Origin: Rhodoferax sp.
GTDB taxonomy: Bacteria; Pseudomonadota; Gammaproteobacteria; Burkholderiales; Burkholderiaceae_C
Direction of reading: 5' to 3'
NCBI GenBank assembly: GCA_029865675.1
Contig: JARXAU010000104.1
Coordinates: 1-5,349 of the forward strand
Length of the DNA stretch: 5,349 bases
Numbering within the stretch: position 1 is the stretch's first letter; every line of letters begins with the position of its first letter. Below, piece by piece: positions 1-5,304 of the stretch. The position numbers and the translations under genes are program-made. Under the pieces are notes generated by a model. That model saw only the letters and a program-made list of their open reading frames with translations. It was not told the origin of the DNA and searched no databases.

Positions 1-953
1 TGGACTGCATCCGCGATTCAGAAGGCGCCACCTGGATAGGCGGCGTGATGGAGCACATTGAGCAAGCGGGCGTGCACAGCGGCGACTCTGCCTGCTCACT
101 CCCCCCTTACAGCCTGAGCGCCGCCACGGTCGCCGAGATCAAGCGCCAAACGGCGGCCATGGCGCAGGCGCTGCACGTGGTGGGGCTAATGAACGTGCAG
201 TTCGCCATACAAAACGTGGACGGCCAAGACGTAATTTATGTGCTGGAAGTCAACCCCCGCGCCAGCCGCACCGTGCCTTTTGTCAGCAAGGCCACGGGCG
301 TGCAACTGGCCAAAGTGGCCGCACGCTGCATGGTCGGCCAAACCCTGGCGCAGCAGGGCGTAACGAAAGAGGTCACGCCACCGTATTTCAGCGTCAAAGA
401 GGCGGTGTTCCCCTTCGTCAAATTCCCTGGCGTGGACACGATTTTGGGCCCCGAGATGAAGTCCACCGGCGAGGTCATGGGCGTGGGCAAGACCTTTGGT
501 GAGGCCTTTGTGAAGTCCCAACTGGGCGCGGGCACCAAGCTGCCGCGCTCCGGGCGGGCCTTCATATCAGTCAAGCAAAGCGACAAGGCGCGTGCTGTGG
601 AAGTAGCGGGCAAGCTTGCCGCCATGGGTTTCGAGTTGCTCGCGACCAAAGGCACGGCTTCGGCCATTAACGGCGCGGGCGTGGCGTGTCGCACGGTGAA
701 CAAGGTCACCGAAGGCCGGCCGCACATCGTGGACATGATCAAGAACAACGAGGTCGCTCTGGTGGTTAATACGGTGGAAGAGCGGCGTAACGCGATTGCC
801 GATTCGCGCCAGATTCGAACCTCTGCGCTGCTGGCCCGCGTCACCACGTTCACCACGATCGCAGGGGCCGAGGCCGCGGTTGAAGGCATGAAGTACCTCG
901 ACGACCTTAGTGTCATTTCGGTGCAAGAGATGCACGCCCAACTCTTGGCATAA
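1..953 (+). CDS. carB: Carbamoyl-phosphate synthase large chain, C-terminal part (5' end outside window)
   Basis: The reading frame is open from position 3 and ends at TAA 951-953, giving the last 316 residues of a protein of about 1,070. CarB makes carbamoyl phosphate from bicarbonate, ammonia and two ATP for pyrimidine and arginine synthesis, in a cytosolic complex with CarA. The visible part begins near the end of the second (carbamate-phosphorylating) ATP-grasp domain. It contains the GVMEHIEQAGVHSGDSAC segment and the signature LEVNPRASRTVPFVSKATG. Likely metal ligands, by analogy with E. coli Q829, E841 and N843, are Gln (198-200), Glu (246-248) and Asn (252-254). From about 552 to the end lies the MGS-like allosteric domain, with ATKGTA, NKVTEGRPHI and the terminal ISVQEMHAQ; in E. 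coli this domain binds ornithine, UMP and IMP. The loop between the metal-binding Gln and Glu is four residues longer than in E. coli. The frame looks intact. Confidence 0.97.
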   Translation, partial: DCIRDSEGATWIGGVMEHIEQAGVHSGDSACSLPPYSLSAATVAEIKRQTAAMAQALHVVGLMNVQFAIQNVDGQDVIYVLEVNPRASRTVPFVSKATGVQLAKVAARCMVGQTLAQQGVTKEVTPPYFSVKEAVFPFVKFPGVDTILGPEMKSTGEVMGVGKTFGEAFVKSQLGAGTKLPRSGRAFISVKQSDKARAVEVAGKLAAMGFELLATKGTASAINGAGVACRTVNKVTEGRPHIVDMIKNNEVALVVNTVEERRNAIADSRQIRTSALLARVTTFTTIAGAEAAVEGMKYLDDLSVISVQEMHAQLLA

Positions 954-954
954 T
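946..954 (+). promoter_or_regulatory. Possible extended -10 promoter for greA, overlapping the carB stop codon
   Basis: The string TGGCATAAT holds a TGn extension (946-948) and CATAAT (949-954), five of six bases of the sigma-70 -10 consensus. The carB stop TAA is inside it. No convincing -35 box lies 16-18 bp upstream, but extended -10 promoters can work without one. Transcription would start near 960-962, just before the hairpin at 967-1015, giving greA its own promoter and a structured leader. This is a pattern match only, and the AT-rich stop codon makes a chance match possible. Confidence 0.4.
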
Positions 955-966
955 CCGCGCATTCTT

Positions 967-1015
967 TGCAGGGACAGTGCGGCGCTTGGGCGCGGTACTG
1001 TCCCGCTGCATTTTT
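967..1015 (+). terminator. Strong hairpin with T-run between carB and greA (carB terminator or greA leader attenuator)
   Basis: The arms GGGACAGTGC (971-980) and GGTACTGTCCC (994-1004) pair over ten positions (971-980 with 995-1004), including one G-T wobble. After one G-G mismatch, GCGC (982-985) pairs with GCGC (990-993) around a TTGG loop. TGCA at 967-970 can pair with TGCA at 1007-1010, bulging out GC. Five T residues (1011-1015) follow at once. This is the classic form of a Rho-independent terminator. It ends 26 bp before the greA start, so it either terminates carB transcription or acts as a partial attenuator in the greA leader. No promoter is evident between the hairpin and greA, so some read-through is likely. 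Confidence 0.7.
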
Positions 1016-1041
1016 GCCTGTCTGTTTTACCGAGCTTTCCT

Positions 1042-1518
1042 ATGGCCACCATTCCCCTGACCAAACGCGGCGCCGAAATCCTGAAAGCCGAGTTGCACAA
1101 ACTCAAGACGGTAGAACGCCCCTGGGTCATCAACGCTATCTCCGAAGCCCGCGCCCAGGGCGACCTGAGCGAAAACGCTGAATACGACGCTGCCAAAGAC
1201 CGCCAAGGCTTTATCGAAGGCCGCATCCAGGAAGTCGAAGGCAAGTTGTCAGCGGCGCAAGTGATTGATCCGGCCACGCTGGATGCGGGTGGCCGCGTGG
1301 TCTTCGGCACTACGGTGGATCTTGAAGAAGAAGAAACCGGTGAGCGGGTGACTTACCAAATCGTCGGCGAAGACGAAGCGGACCTCAAACTCGGCCTGAT
1401 CAACATCAGCTCACCCATTGCCCGCGCTTTGATTGGCAAGGAAGAGGGCGACACCGCCGTGGTGATCGCGCCTGGCGGCGACAAGGCCTACGAAATCGTG
1501 GCGGTGCGCTACGTCTAA
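1042..1518 (+). CDS. greA: Transcription elongation factor GreA
   Basis: This encodes 158 residues, the same length as E. coli GreA. GreA enters the secondary channel of RNA polymerase and stimulates cleavage of the nascent RNA in backtracked complexes, restoring elongation. Residues 1 to about 75 form the N-terminal antiparallel coiled coil. The signature GDLSENAEYDAAKD starts at residue 40, and the catalytic acidic tip residues Asp41 and Glu44 match E. coli. The C-terminal FKBP-like domain holds VGEDEADLKLGLINISSPIARALIGK and ends EIVAVRYV. The ATG at 1042 is chosen because it gives the canonical start MATIPLTKRGAE; the frame is open further upstream to 910, but that would run into carB and past the hairpin. 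The ribosome binding site is weak (GAG at 1032-1034). The membrane protein gene follows after 10 bp, probably co-transcribed. Confidence 0.97.
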   Translation: MATIPLTKRGAEILKAELHKLKTVERPWVINAISEARAQGDLSENAEYDAAKDRQGFIEGRIQEVEGKLSAAQVIDPATLDAGGRVVFGTTVDLEEEETGERVTYQIVGEDEADLKLGLINISSPIARALIGKEEGDTAVVIAPGGDKAYEIVAVRYV

Positions 1519-1528
1519 GCCGGCGCTC

Positions 1529-1948
1529 TTGGCCCGCAGCGCAGCCCTTTGGCTTGCCGCTGCCTGGGCCTTCTCATTGACCACGCTGGGTTTTTTCGTG
1601 GTGCCGATGTTGTTTATCTACCTGCCCAGCCCCGCGCTAGCGGGCGCCATGGCAGGGCACTTGTTCCAAGCGCAGACGGGTATTTCATCCGTTTGCGCGC
1701 TCTTGCTCCTGTTTTGTGCGTGGCGCGAGTCTGCGGATGCCAAGATGAGCCGATGGGTGCCGGTGGTGTTGCTGGGCGTGATTTGTGCGCTGGCCGCAGA
1801 GTTTTGGGTGTCGCCGCACATCATTGCGCGGGATAACTTGGCCTTTTGGCACCGCTTAGGCAGCGGGCTCTACCTGATGCAGTGGCTGTGCGCCGTGGCG
1901 GTATTTCATAGGCACGCCAAGCGCTGCTGCAGTGGGGCGAGTGTCTGA
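1529..1948 (+). CDS. DUF4149-type four-helix inner-membrane protein, function unknown
   Basis: This is a 139-residue hydrophobic protein. Hydrophobic segments lie at about residues 7-32, 52-65, 76-93 and 110-127, which fits four membrane helices. The pattern SLTTLGFFVVPMLF, LPSPALAGAMAGHLFQAQT, AEFWVSPHIIAR and FWHRLGSGLYLMQWLCA resembles the DUF4149 proteins often found after greA in Burkholderiales; that assignment is from memory of the family, not a search. Polar residues in or near helices include Glu91, His97 and His108. The start is TTG at 1529, 10 bp after the greA stop: no in-frame ATG or GTG suits, and the next in-frame ATG (1607) would delete most of helix 1. No clear ribosome binding site is seen, so translation is probably coupled to greA. 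The end lies 3 bp from the end of the convergent yhbY. The molecular role is unknown. Confidence 0.8.
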   Translation: MARSAALWLAAAWAFSLTTLGFFVVPMLFIYLPSPALAGAMAGHLFQAQTGISSVCALLLLFCAWRESADAKMSRWVPVVLLGVICALAAEFWVSPHIIARDNLAFWHRLGSGLYLMQWLCAVAVFHRHAKRCCSGASV

Positions 1949-1951
1949 CGC

Positions 1952-2434
1952 TCAGGTCTGGCTGCGTTTTTTTACGCTGACTTTGGGTTTGGGCTTGGCG
2001 CGCCGCACATTGCCACCAGCGGTCAAACGCTGGTTGCCCAGCACCCGCAGCGTTTTCACCTCGGGCCGTTGACCGGCGCGCTTGCTGTATTTCAGCACCT
2101 TGAAGTCGCGCGGACCTGCCATGCGGTCCTCGTCCACGGTTTTTTCTTTTTCTACGTCTGGCTTAGGCCGCCACAGTACCAGCAGCTTGCCGATGTGTTG
2201 GATGGGCGCGGCGCTGAGTTCATCGGCCAGGGTTTGAAACATCGCCTCGCGGGCAACGCGGTCGTCCGAGAACACGCGGACCTTGATCAGTCCGTGCGCG
2301 TTCAATGCTGAATCGGTTTCTTTTTTGACATTGGCGGTCAAGCCGTCGCCACCGACCATGACTACGGGATCAAGGTGGTGCGCCTCGGCGCGGTGAACTT
2401 TGCGCTGGGCGGGAGTGAGTTGAATATGAGACAT
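1952..2434 (-). CDS. yhbY: YhbY-family CRM-domain RNA-binding protein (50S assembly factor) with basic C-terminal tail
   Basis: This encodes 160 residues on the minus strand. Residues 1 to about 97 match the single CRM domain of E. coli YhbY: LTPAQRKVHRAEAHHLDPVVMVGGDGLT, then ALNAHGLIKVRVFSDDR and IQHIGKLLVLWRP. The CRM GxxG loop is GGDG at residues 28-31. YhbY associates with pre-50S ribosomal particles in E. coli. Here the protein is about 60 residues longer than the 97-residue E. coli form, with a Lys/Arg-rich, probably disordered tail (KPKPKVSVKKRSQT at the end) that may add RNA affinity. The start at 2434 gives MSHIQLTP; the frame is open upstream to 2731 but would cover rlmE. No Shine-Dalgarno sequence precedes it. 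It is divergent from rlmE (18 bp) and convergent with the DUF4149-type gene (3 bp). Confidence 0.93.
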   Translation of the reverse strand: MSHIQLTPAQRKVHRAEAHHLDPVVMVGGDGLTANVKKETDSALNAHGLIKVRVFSDDRVAREAMFQTLADELSAAPIQHIGKLLVLWRPKPDVEKEKTVDEDRMAGPRDFKVLKYSKRAGQRPEVKTLRVLGNQRLTAGGNVRRAKPKPKVSVKKRSQT

Positions 2435-2452
2435 CCCAGTATTATCGATCGA
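2435..2452. promoter_or_regulatory. 18-bp divergent start region shared by yhbY and rlmE
   Basis: These are the only bases between the two divergent start codons. They contain TATTAT on the plus strand (2440-2445) and GATAAT on the minus strand (2446-2441), each five of six bases of a -10 element, and an 8-bp palindrome TCGATCGA (2445-2452). If these -10 boxes are used, both transcripts would begin at or next to their ATG, as leaderless messages. No good -35 box is seen at normal spacing in either direction; the nearest on the plus strand, TTGAAT at 2420, is only 14 bp away. The promoters may instead lie inside the opposite gene. Confidence 0.3.
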
Positions 2453-3154
2453 ATGAAGAAAACACCCTCTGCACCCAGCCTCGCTGCGGTTACTGGCACG
2501 CCCAAACCGTCGATCAAAGGGAAGAAGGTCAACAAGGCTTGGCTGCACGACCACATCAACGACCCCTACGTCAAACTTGCTGCCCGCGAAGGCTACCGCG
2601 CTCGGGCCGCCTACAAGCTCAAGGAAATTGACGAAGTCTTCGGCCTGGTTAAACCGGGGCAATTGGTGGTGGATCTGGGCTGCACGCCGGGAGCCTGGAG
2701 TCAGTACCTGCGTCGACGCATGTCGCCCCAAGGTGCCGCCGCAGGCGACCTCAACGGCACCATCATTGGGCTCGACCTACTGGCCATGGAGCCGATTGAG
2801 GGCGTGCACTTTATTCAAGGCGACTTTCGCGAGGCGGACGTTTTGGCACAGTTGGAGAGAAGCTTGGCTGGCCGAAAAGCCGATCTTGTGGTGTCGGACA
2901 TGGCGCCCAATCTGTCGGGCATTTCCTCTGCGGACGCGGCACGCATTGAGCACCTGGTGGAGCTGGCCATTGAGTTTGCCCAGAACCATATGAAAGCTGA
3001 AGGGGCGCTGGTGGCCAAGGTCTTCCACGGCGGCAGCTACAACGACGTGGTGCAGCACTTCAAAGCCGCGTTTCATACGATCAAGCCGTACAAGCCCAAG
3101 GCCTCGCGCGACCGCTCCTCTGAAACCTTTCTGGTGGGTTTGGGTCTGAAATAG
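2453..3154 (+). CDS. rlmE: 23S rRNA (uridine-2'-O)-methyltransferase RlmE (FtsJ/RrmJ)
   Basis: From ATG 2453 this encodes 233 residues. RlmE methylates the 2'-O of U2552 (E. coli numbering) in the 23S A-loop on near-complete 50S subunits, using S-adenosylmethionine. The SAM-binding motif I is VVDLGCTPGAWSQY (residues 72-85). The catalytic K-D-K-E set is present: Lys55 (YKLKEI), Asp149 (SDMAPN), Lys189 (AKVFHGG) and Glu224 (SSETFLV), matching E. coli K38, D124, K164 and E199. Asp108 sits in the conserved LDLLAMEPI motif. Compared with the 209-residue E. coli protein there is an extra Ser/Thr/Pro-rich N-terminal tail and a short insert around 92-102 (GAAAGDLNG). An alternative ATG at 2426, in frame, has a better Shine-Dalgarno (GGAG 2412-2415, 10 nt away), adds nine residues and would overlap the yhbY start by 9 bp. 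I prefer 2453 because it avoids that overlap, with limited confidence. Confidence 0.95.
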   Translation: MKKTPSAPSLAAVTGTPKPSIKGKKVNKAWLHDHINDPYVKLAAREGYRARAAYKLKEIDEVFGLVKPGQLVVDLGCTPGAWSQYLRRRMSPQGAAAGDLNGTIIGLDLLAMEPIEGVHFIQGDFREADVLAQLERSLAGRKADLVVSDMAPNLSGISSADAARIEHLVELAIEFAQNHMKAEGALVAKVFHGGSYNDVVQHFKAAFHTIKPYKPKASRDRSSETFLVGLGLK

Positions 3155-3155
3155 C

Positions 3156-3192
3156 GGCCTTGGTTCTCGCTCCGCGTAGCGTCAAGGCCTTT
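3156..3192 (+). terminator. Hairpin right after rlmE, probable weak terminator
   Basis: GGCCTTG (3156-3162) is the exact reverse complement of CAAGGCC (3183-3189). Inside, CGCT (3168-3171) can pair with AGCG (3178-3181). The structure begins two bases after the rlmE stop. The T-run is short (TTT 3190-3192, then another TTT after GTGCC), so termination may be partial. Together with the promoter-like sequence downstream, it suggests that ftsH is only partly dependent on rlmE transcription. Confidence 0.45.
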
Positions 3193-3233
3193 GTGCCTTT
3201 GTGGCTGCTTGAGCAAATAGTCGTGCGCCATGG

Positions 3234-3261
3234 CTTGAAAGTCCTAAAATGCGACGCATAT
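3234..3261 (+). promoter_or_regulatory. Putative sigma-32 (heat-shock) promoter of ftsH
   Basis: CTTGAAA (3234-3240) matches the sigma-32 -35 consensus exactly. After a 13-bp spacer, ACGCATAT (3254-3261) agrees with the -10 consensus CCCCATNT at every specified position except two C residues. The spacer is in the normal 11-16 bp range. Transcription would start around 3268, leaving a leader of roughly 34 nt with a good Shine-Dalgarno. A sigma-70 reading is also possible, as TAAAAT (3245-3250) looks like a -10, but it has no -35 at proper distance. In E. coli ftsH is known to be heat-shock regulated, which supports the call. Confidence 0.5.
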
Positions 3262-3291
3262 CCGCAAGGTAACTCATTACTTGCCCTAACT

Positions 3292-3295
3292 GGAG
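3292..3295 (+). promoter_or_regulatory. Ribosome binding site supporting the TTG start of ftsH
   Basis: GGAG lies six bases before the TTG at 3302, an ideal spacing. It decides the start, because the next in-frame ATG is at residue 109 and would remove the first membrane helix and the whole periplasmic domain. Confidence 0.8.
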
Positions 3296-3301
3296 CTTCG
3301 C

Positions 3302-5221
3302 TTGAACAATCAGTGGTTTTCAAAAATTGCGGTCTGGCTGGTCATCGGCCTGGTGCTCTTTACCGTATTTAAACAATTTGATTCGCACGGTGGCGGCAAT
3401 GCCACCACACTGGGTTATTCCGATTTCCTGGAAGAAGTGCGGAACAAAAACATCAAGAGCGCGGTCATTCAAGAAGGGCAGGGCGGAACCGAAATCCTGG
3501 CCATTACCAGCGACGAGCGGCGCGTCAGGACCACCGCAACCTACTTAGACCGCGGTCTGGTGGGCGACCTCATCTCCAATGGCGTGAAGTTCGACGTCAA
3601 GCCTCGCGAAGAAGGCTCGCTACTGATGACTCTGTTGGTCAGTTGGGGCCCGATGCTGCTCCTGATTGGTGTGTGGGTGTACTTCATGCGCCAAATGCAG
3701 GGTGGCGGTAAGGGCGGAGCCTTCAGTTTTGGCAAGAGCAAGGCCCGTCTGCTTGACGAAAGCACCAACACCGTGACGTTTGCCGATGTGGCGGGTTGCG
3801 ACGAGGCCAAAGAGGAAGTCAAAGAAGTCGTCGACTTTCTGAAAGACCCGAGCAAATTCCAAAAACTTGGTGGCCGTATTCCTCGTGGCTTGCTCCTTGT
3901 GGGCCCACCGGGAACCGGTAAAACTCTGCTTGCCAAATCGATAGCGGGCGAAGCGAAGGTGCCGTTTTTCAGCATCTCCGGCTCAGATTTTGTGGAAATG
4001 TTCGTGGGTGTGGGCGCGTCCCGCGTTCGTGACATGTTTGACAACGCGAAAAAGAACGCGCCTTGCATCATCTTTATCGACGAAATTGACGCTGTGGGCC
4101 GCCAACGCGGTGCCGGGTTAGGAGGCGGTAACGACGAGCGTGAACAAACGTTGAATCAAATGCTGGTGGAGATGGACGGTTTTGAGACCAACGTGGGCGT
4201 CATTGTGGTGGCCGCCACCAATCGCCCTGATATTTTGGATTCAGCGTTGTTGCGTCCGGGGCGGTTTGACCGGCAGGTGTACGTGACGCTGCCCGATATT
4301 CGTGGTCGCGAGCAAATATTGAACGTTCACATGCGCAAAGTGCCCGTGTCCCAGGATGTGAATCCGGGCGTGATTGCCCGTGGCACGCCGGGCATGTCTG
4401 GCGCTGATTTGGCGAACTTATGCAACGAAGCGGCACTGATGGCTGCTCGGCGCAATGCGCGCTTGGTCGAGATGCAGGATTTCGAGAAAGCCAAGGACAA
4501 AATCTTGATGGGCCCCGAGCGCAAGAGCATGGTGATGCCCGAAGGCGAGCGGCGCAACACTGCTTATCACGAGTCTGGTCACGCCCTTATCGGGAAAATG
4601 TTGCCCAAGTGCGATCCTGTGCATAAAGTGACCATCATCCCCCGGGGCCGTGCTCTGGGTGTGACTATGAGCCTGCCCGCGCAAGACCGTTACTCCTACG
4701 ACAGTGAGTACATGTTGAACCAGATCAGCATGCTGTTTGGAGGGCGTATTGCCGAAGAGGTGTTCATGAAGCAAATGACCACGGGAGCGAGCAATGACTT
4801 TGAGCGTGCAACCTCCATTGCCCGGGACATGGTGACCCGTTACGGTATGACGGACGCGCTGGGCCCTATGGTTTACGCGGAGAACGAAGGGGAAGTGTTT
4901 TTAGGTCGCTCGGTCACCAAAACCACCAACATGAGCGAGCAAACCATGCAGAAGGTAGACGGGGAGGTGCGCCGCATCATTGATCAGCAATACTTGCTTG
5001 CCCGCAACCTGATTGAAGAGAACCAGGACAAGATGCACGCCATGGCCAAAGCCTTGCTGGAGTGGGAAACCATCGACAGCGACCAGCTTGACGACATCAT
5101 GGCGGGCAAAGAGCCGCGTCCTCCCAAGGACTGGTCACCTCGCCTGCCAAGCGCCGGTTCAGGCGACGGTGGTACGCCTACCGCAACAGTCACGCCCGAA
5201 CCTGCTGCAACGGCTGCGTAA
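3302..5221 (+). CDS. ftsH: ATP-dependent zinc metalloprotease FtsH
   Basis: This encodes 639 residues, full length for FtsH, a hexameric inner-membrane AAA+ protease that degrades unassembled membrane proteins and short-lived regulators (in E. coli, sigma-32 and LpxC). Domains in order: membrane helix 1 at about 7-23; periplasmic domain about 25-103; membrane helix 2 about 104-128; AAA+ module with Walker A GPPGTGKT (201-208), pore loop Phe-Val-Gly (234-236), Walker B IIFIDE (256-261) and SRH arginines Arg318 and Arg321; then the M41 protease with HESGH (423-427) and the probable third zinc ligand Asp499 in ASNDFERAT. All key residues are present. The tail from about 603 is Pro/Thr/Ala-rich and likely disordered. 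It starts with TTG, supported by GGAG six bases upstream and by the family N-terminus MNNQWFSKIAVW. It lies downstream of rlmE and upstream of folP, as in E. coli. Confidence 0.98.
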   Translation: MNNQWFSKIAVWLVIGLVLFTVFKQFDSHGGGNATTLGYSDFLEEVRNKNIKSAVIQEGQGGTEILAITSDERRVRTTATYLDRGLVGDLISNGVKFDVKPREEGSLLMTLLVSWGPMLLLIGVWVYFMRQMQGGGKGGAFSFGKSKARLLDESTNTVTFADVAGCDEAKEEVKEVVDFLKDPSKFQKLGGRIPRGLLLVGPPGTGKTLLAKSIAGEAKVPFFSISGSDFVEMFVGVGASRVRDMFDNAKKNAPCIIFIDEIDAVGRQRGAGLGGGNDEREQTLNQMLVEMDGFETNVGVIVVAATNRPDILDSALLRPGRFDRQVYVTLPDIRGREQILNVHMRKVPVSQDVNPGVIARGTPGMSGADLANLCNEAALMAARRNARLVEMQDFEKAKDKILMGPERKSMVMPEGERRNTAYHESGHALIGKMLPKCDPVHKVTIIPRGRALGVTMSLPAQDRYSYDSEYMLNQISMLFGGRIAEEVFMKQMTTGASNDFERATSIARDMVTRYGMTDALGPMVYAENEGEVFLGRSVTKTTNMSEQTMQKVDGEVRRIIDQQYLLARNLIEENQDKMHAMAKALLEWETIDSDQLDDIMAGKEPRPPKDWSPRLPSAGSGDGGTPTATVTPEPAATAA

Positions 5222-5228
5222 AGCTGGA

Positions 5229-5269
5229 ACGGGGGTAGCCTCAAACGAGGCTTCCCTTGTCGGGCTTTT
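5229..5269 (+). terminator. Hairpin downstream of ftsH, likely terminator
   Basis: AGCCTC (5237-5242) pairs perfectly with GAGGCT (5247-5252) around an AAAC loop. After a T-T mismatch the stem continues with GGG (5233-5235) to CCC (5254-5256), two G-T wobbles, then C-G and A-T at its base (5229-5232 with 5257-5260). TTTT follows at 5266-5269, six bases after the stem, and further T-runs lie beyond. The delay before the T-run makes it less than ideal, so read-through into folP is plausible. Confidence 0.6.
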
Positions 5270-5287
5270 CGGCTTTCCGGCTTTTTC
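5263..5287 (+). repeat. Three short T-rich direct repeats (GGCTTTTC-like)
   Basis: Three adjacent units, GGCTTTTC (5263-5270), GGCTTTCC (5271-5278) and GGCTTTTTC (5279-5287), follow the ftsH hairpin. They supply successive T-runs and may reinforce termination. They could equally be a simple replication-slippage product. Confidence 0.55.
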
Positions 5288-5304
5288 GCCACCAGGCCCA
5301 GACG

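Noticed and set aside
236..916. Long minus-strand open frame (226 codons) opposite carB
   Set aside because: It is antisense to a clearly recognised CarB, its translation shows no familiar domain, and such shadow frames are common in GC-rich genes.
910..1041. N-terminal extension of GreA from an upstream ATG at 910
   Set aside because: It would overlap carB and cross the hairpin; starting at 1042 gives exactly the family length of 158 residues and the acidic tip at positions 41 and 44.
567..1310. Minus-strand open frame (247 codons) spanning the carB end, the gap and greA
   Set aside because: It lies opposite two confident genes and runs through the terminator-like hairpin; the translation is low-complexity shadow sequence.
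2435..2731. N-terminal extension of YhbY to 2731 on the minus strand
   Set aside because: The extra 99 residues are antisense to rlmE and unlike any YhbY; the CRM domain begins directly after Met at 2434.
3160..3372. Small plus-strand open frame between rlmE and ftsH
   Set aside because: It overlaps the ftsH start in another frame, has no ribosome binding site, and covers the terminator-like hairpin and promoter region; no recognisable protein.
4418..4774. Minus-strand open frame (118 codons) inside ftsH
   Set aside because: It is opposite the AAA+ and protease domains of an intact FtsH, with no start signal or recognisable domain.
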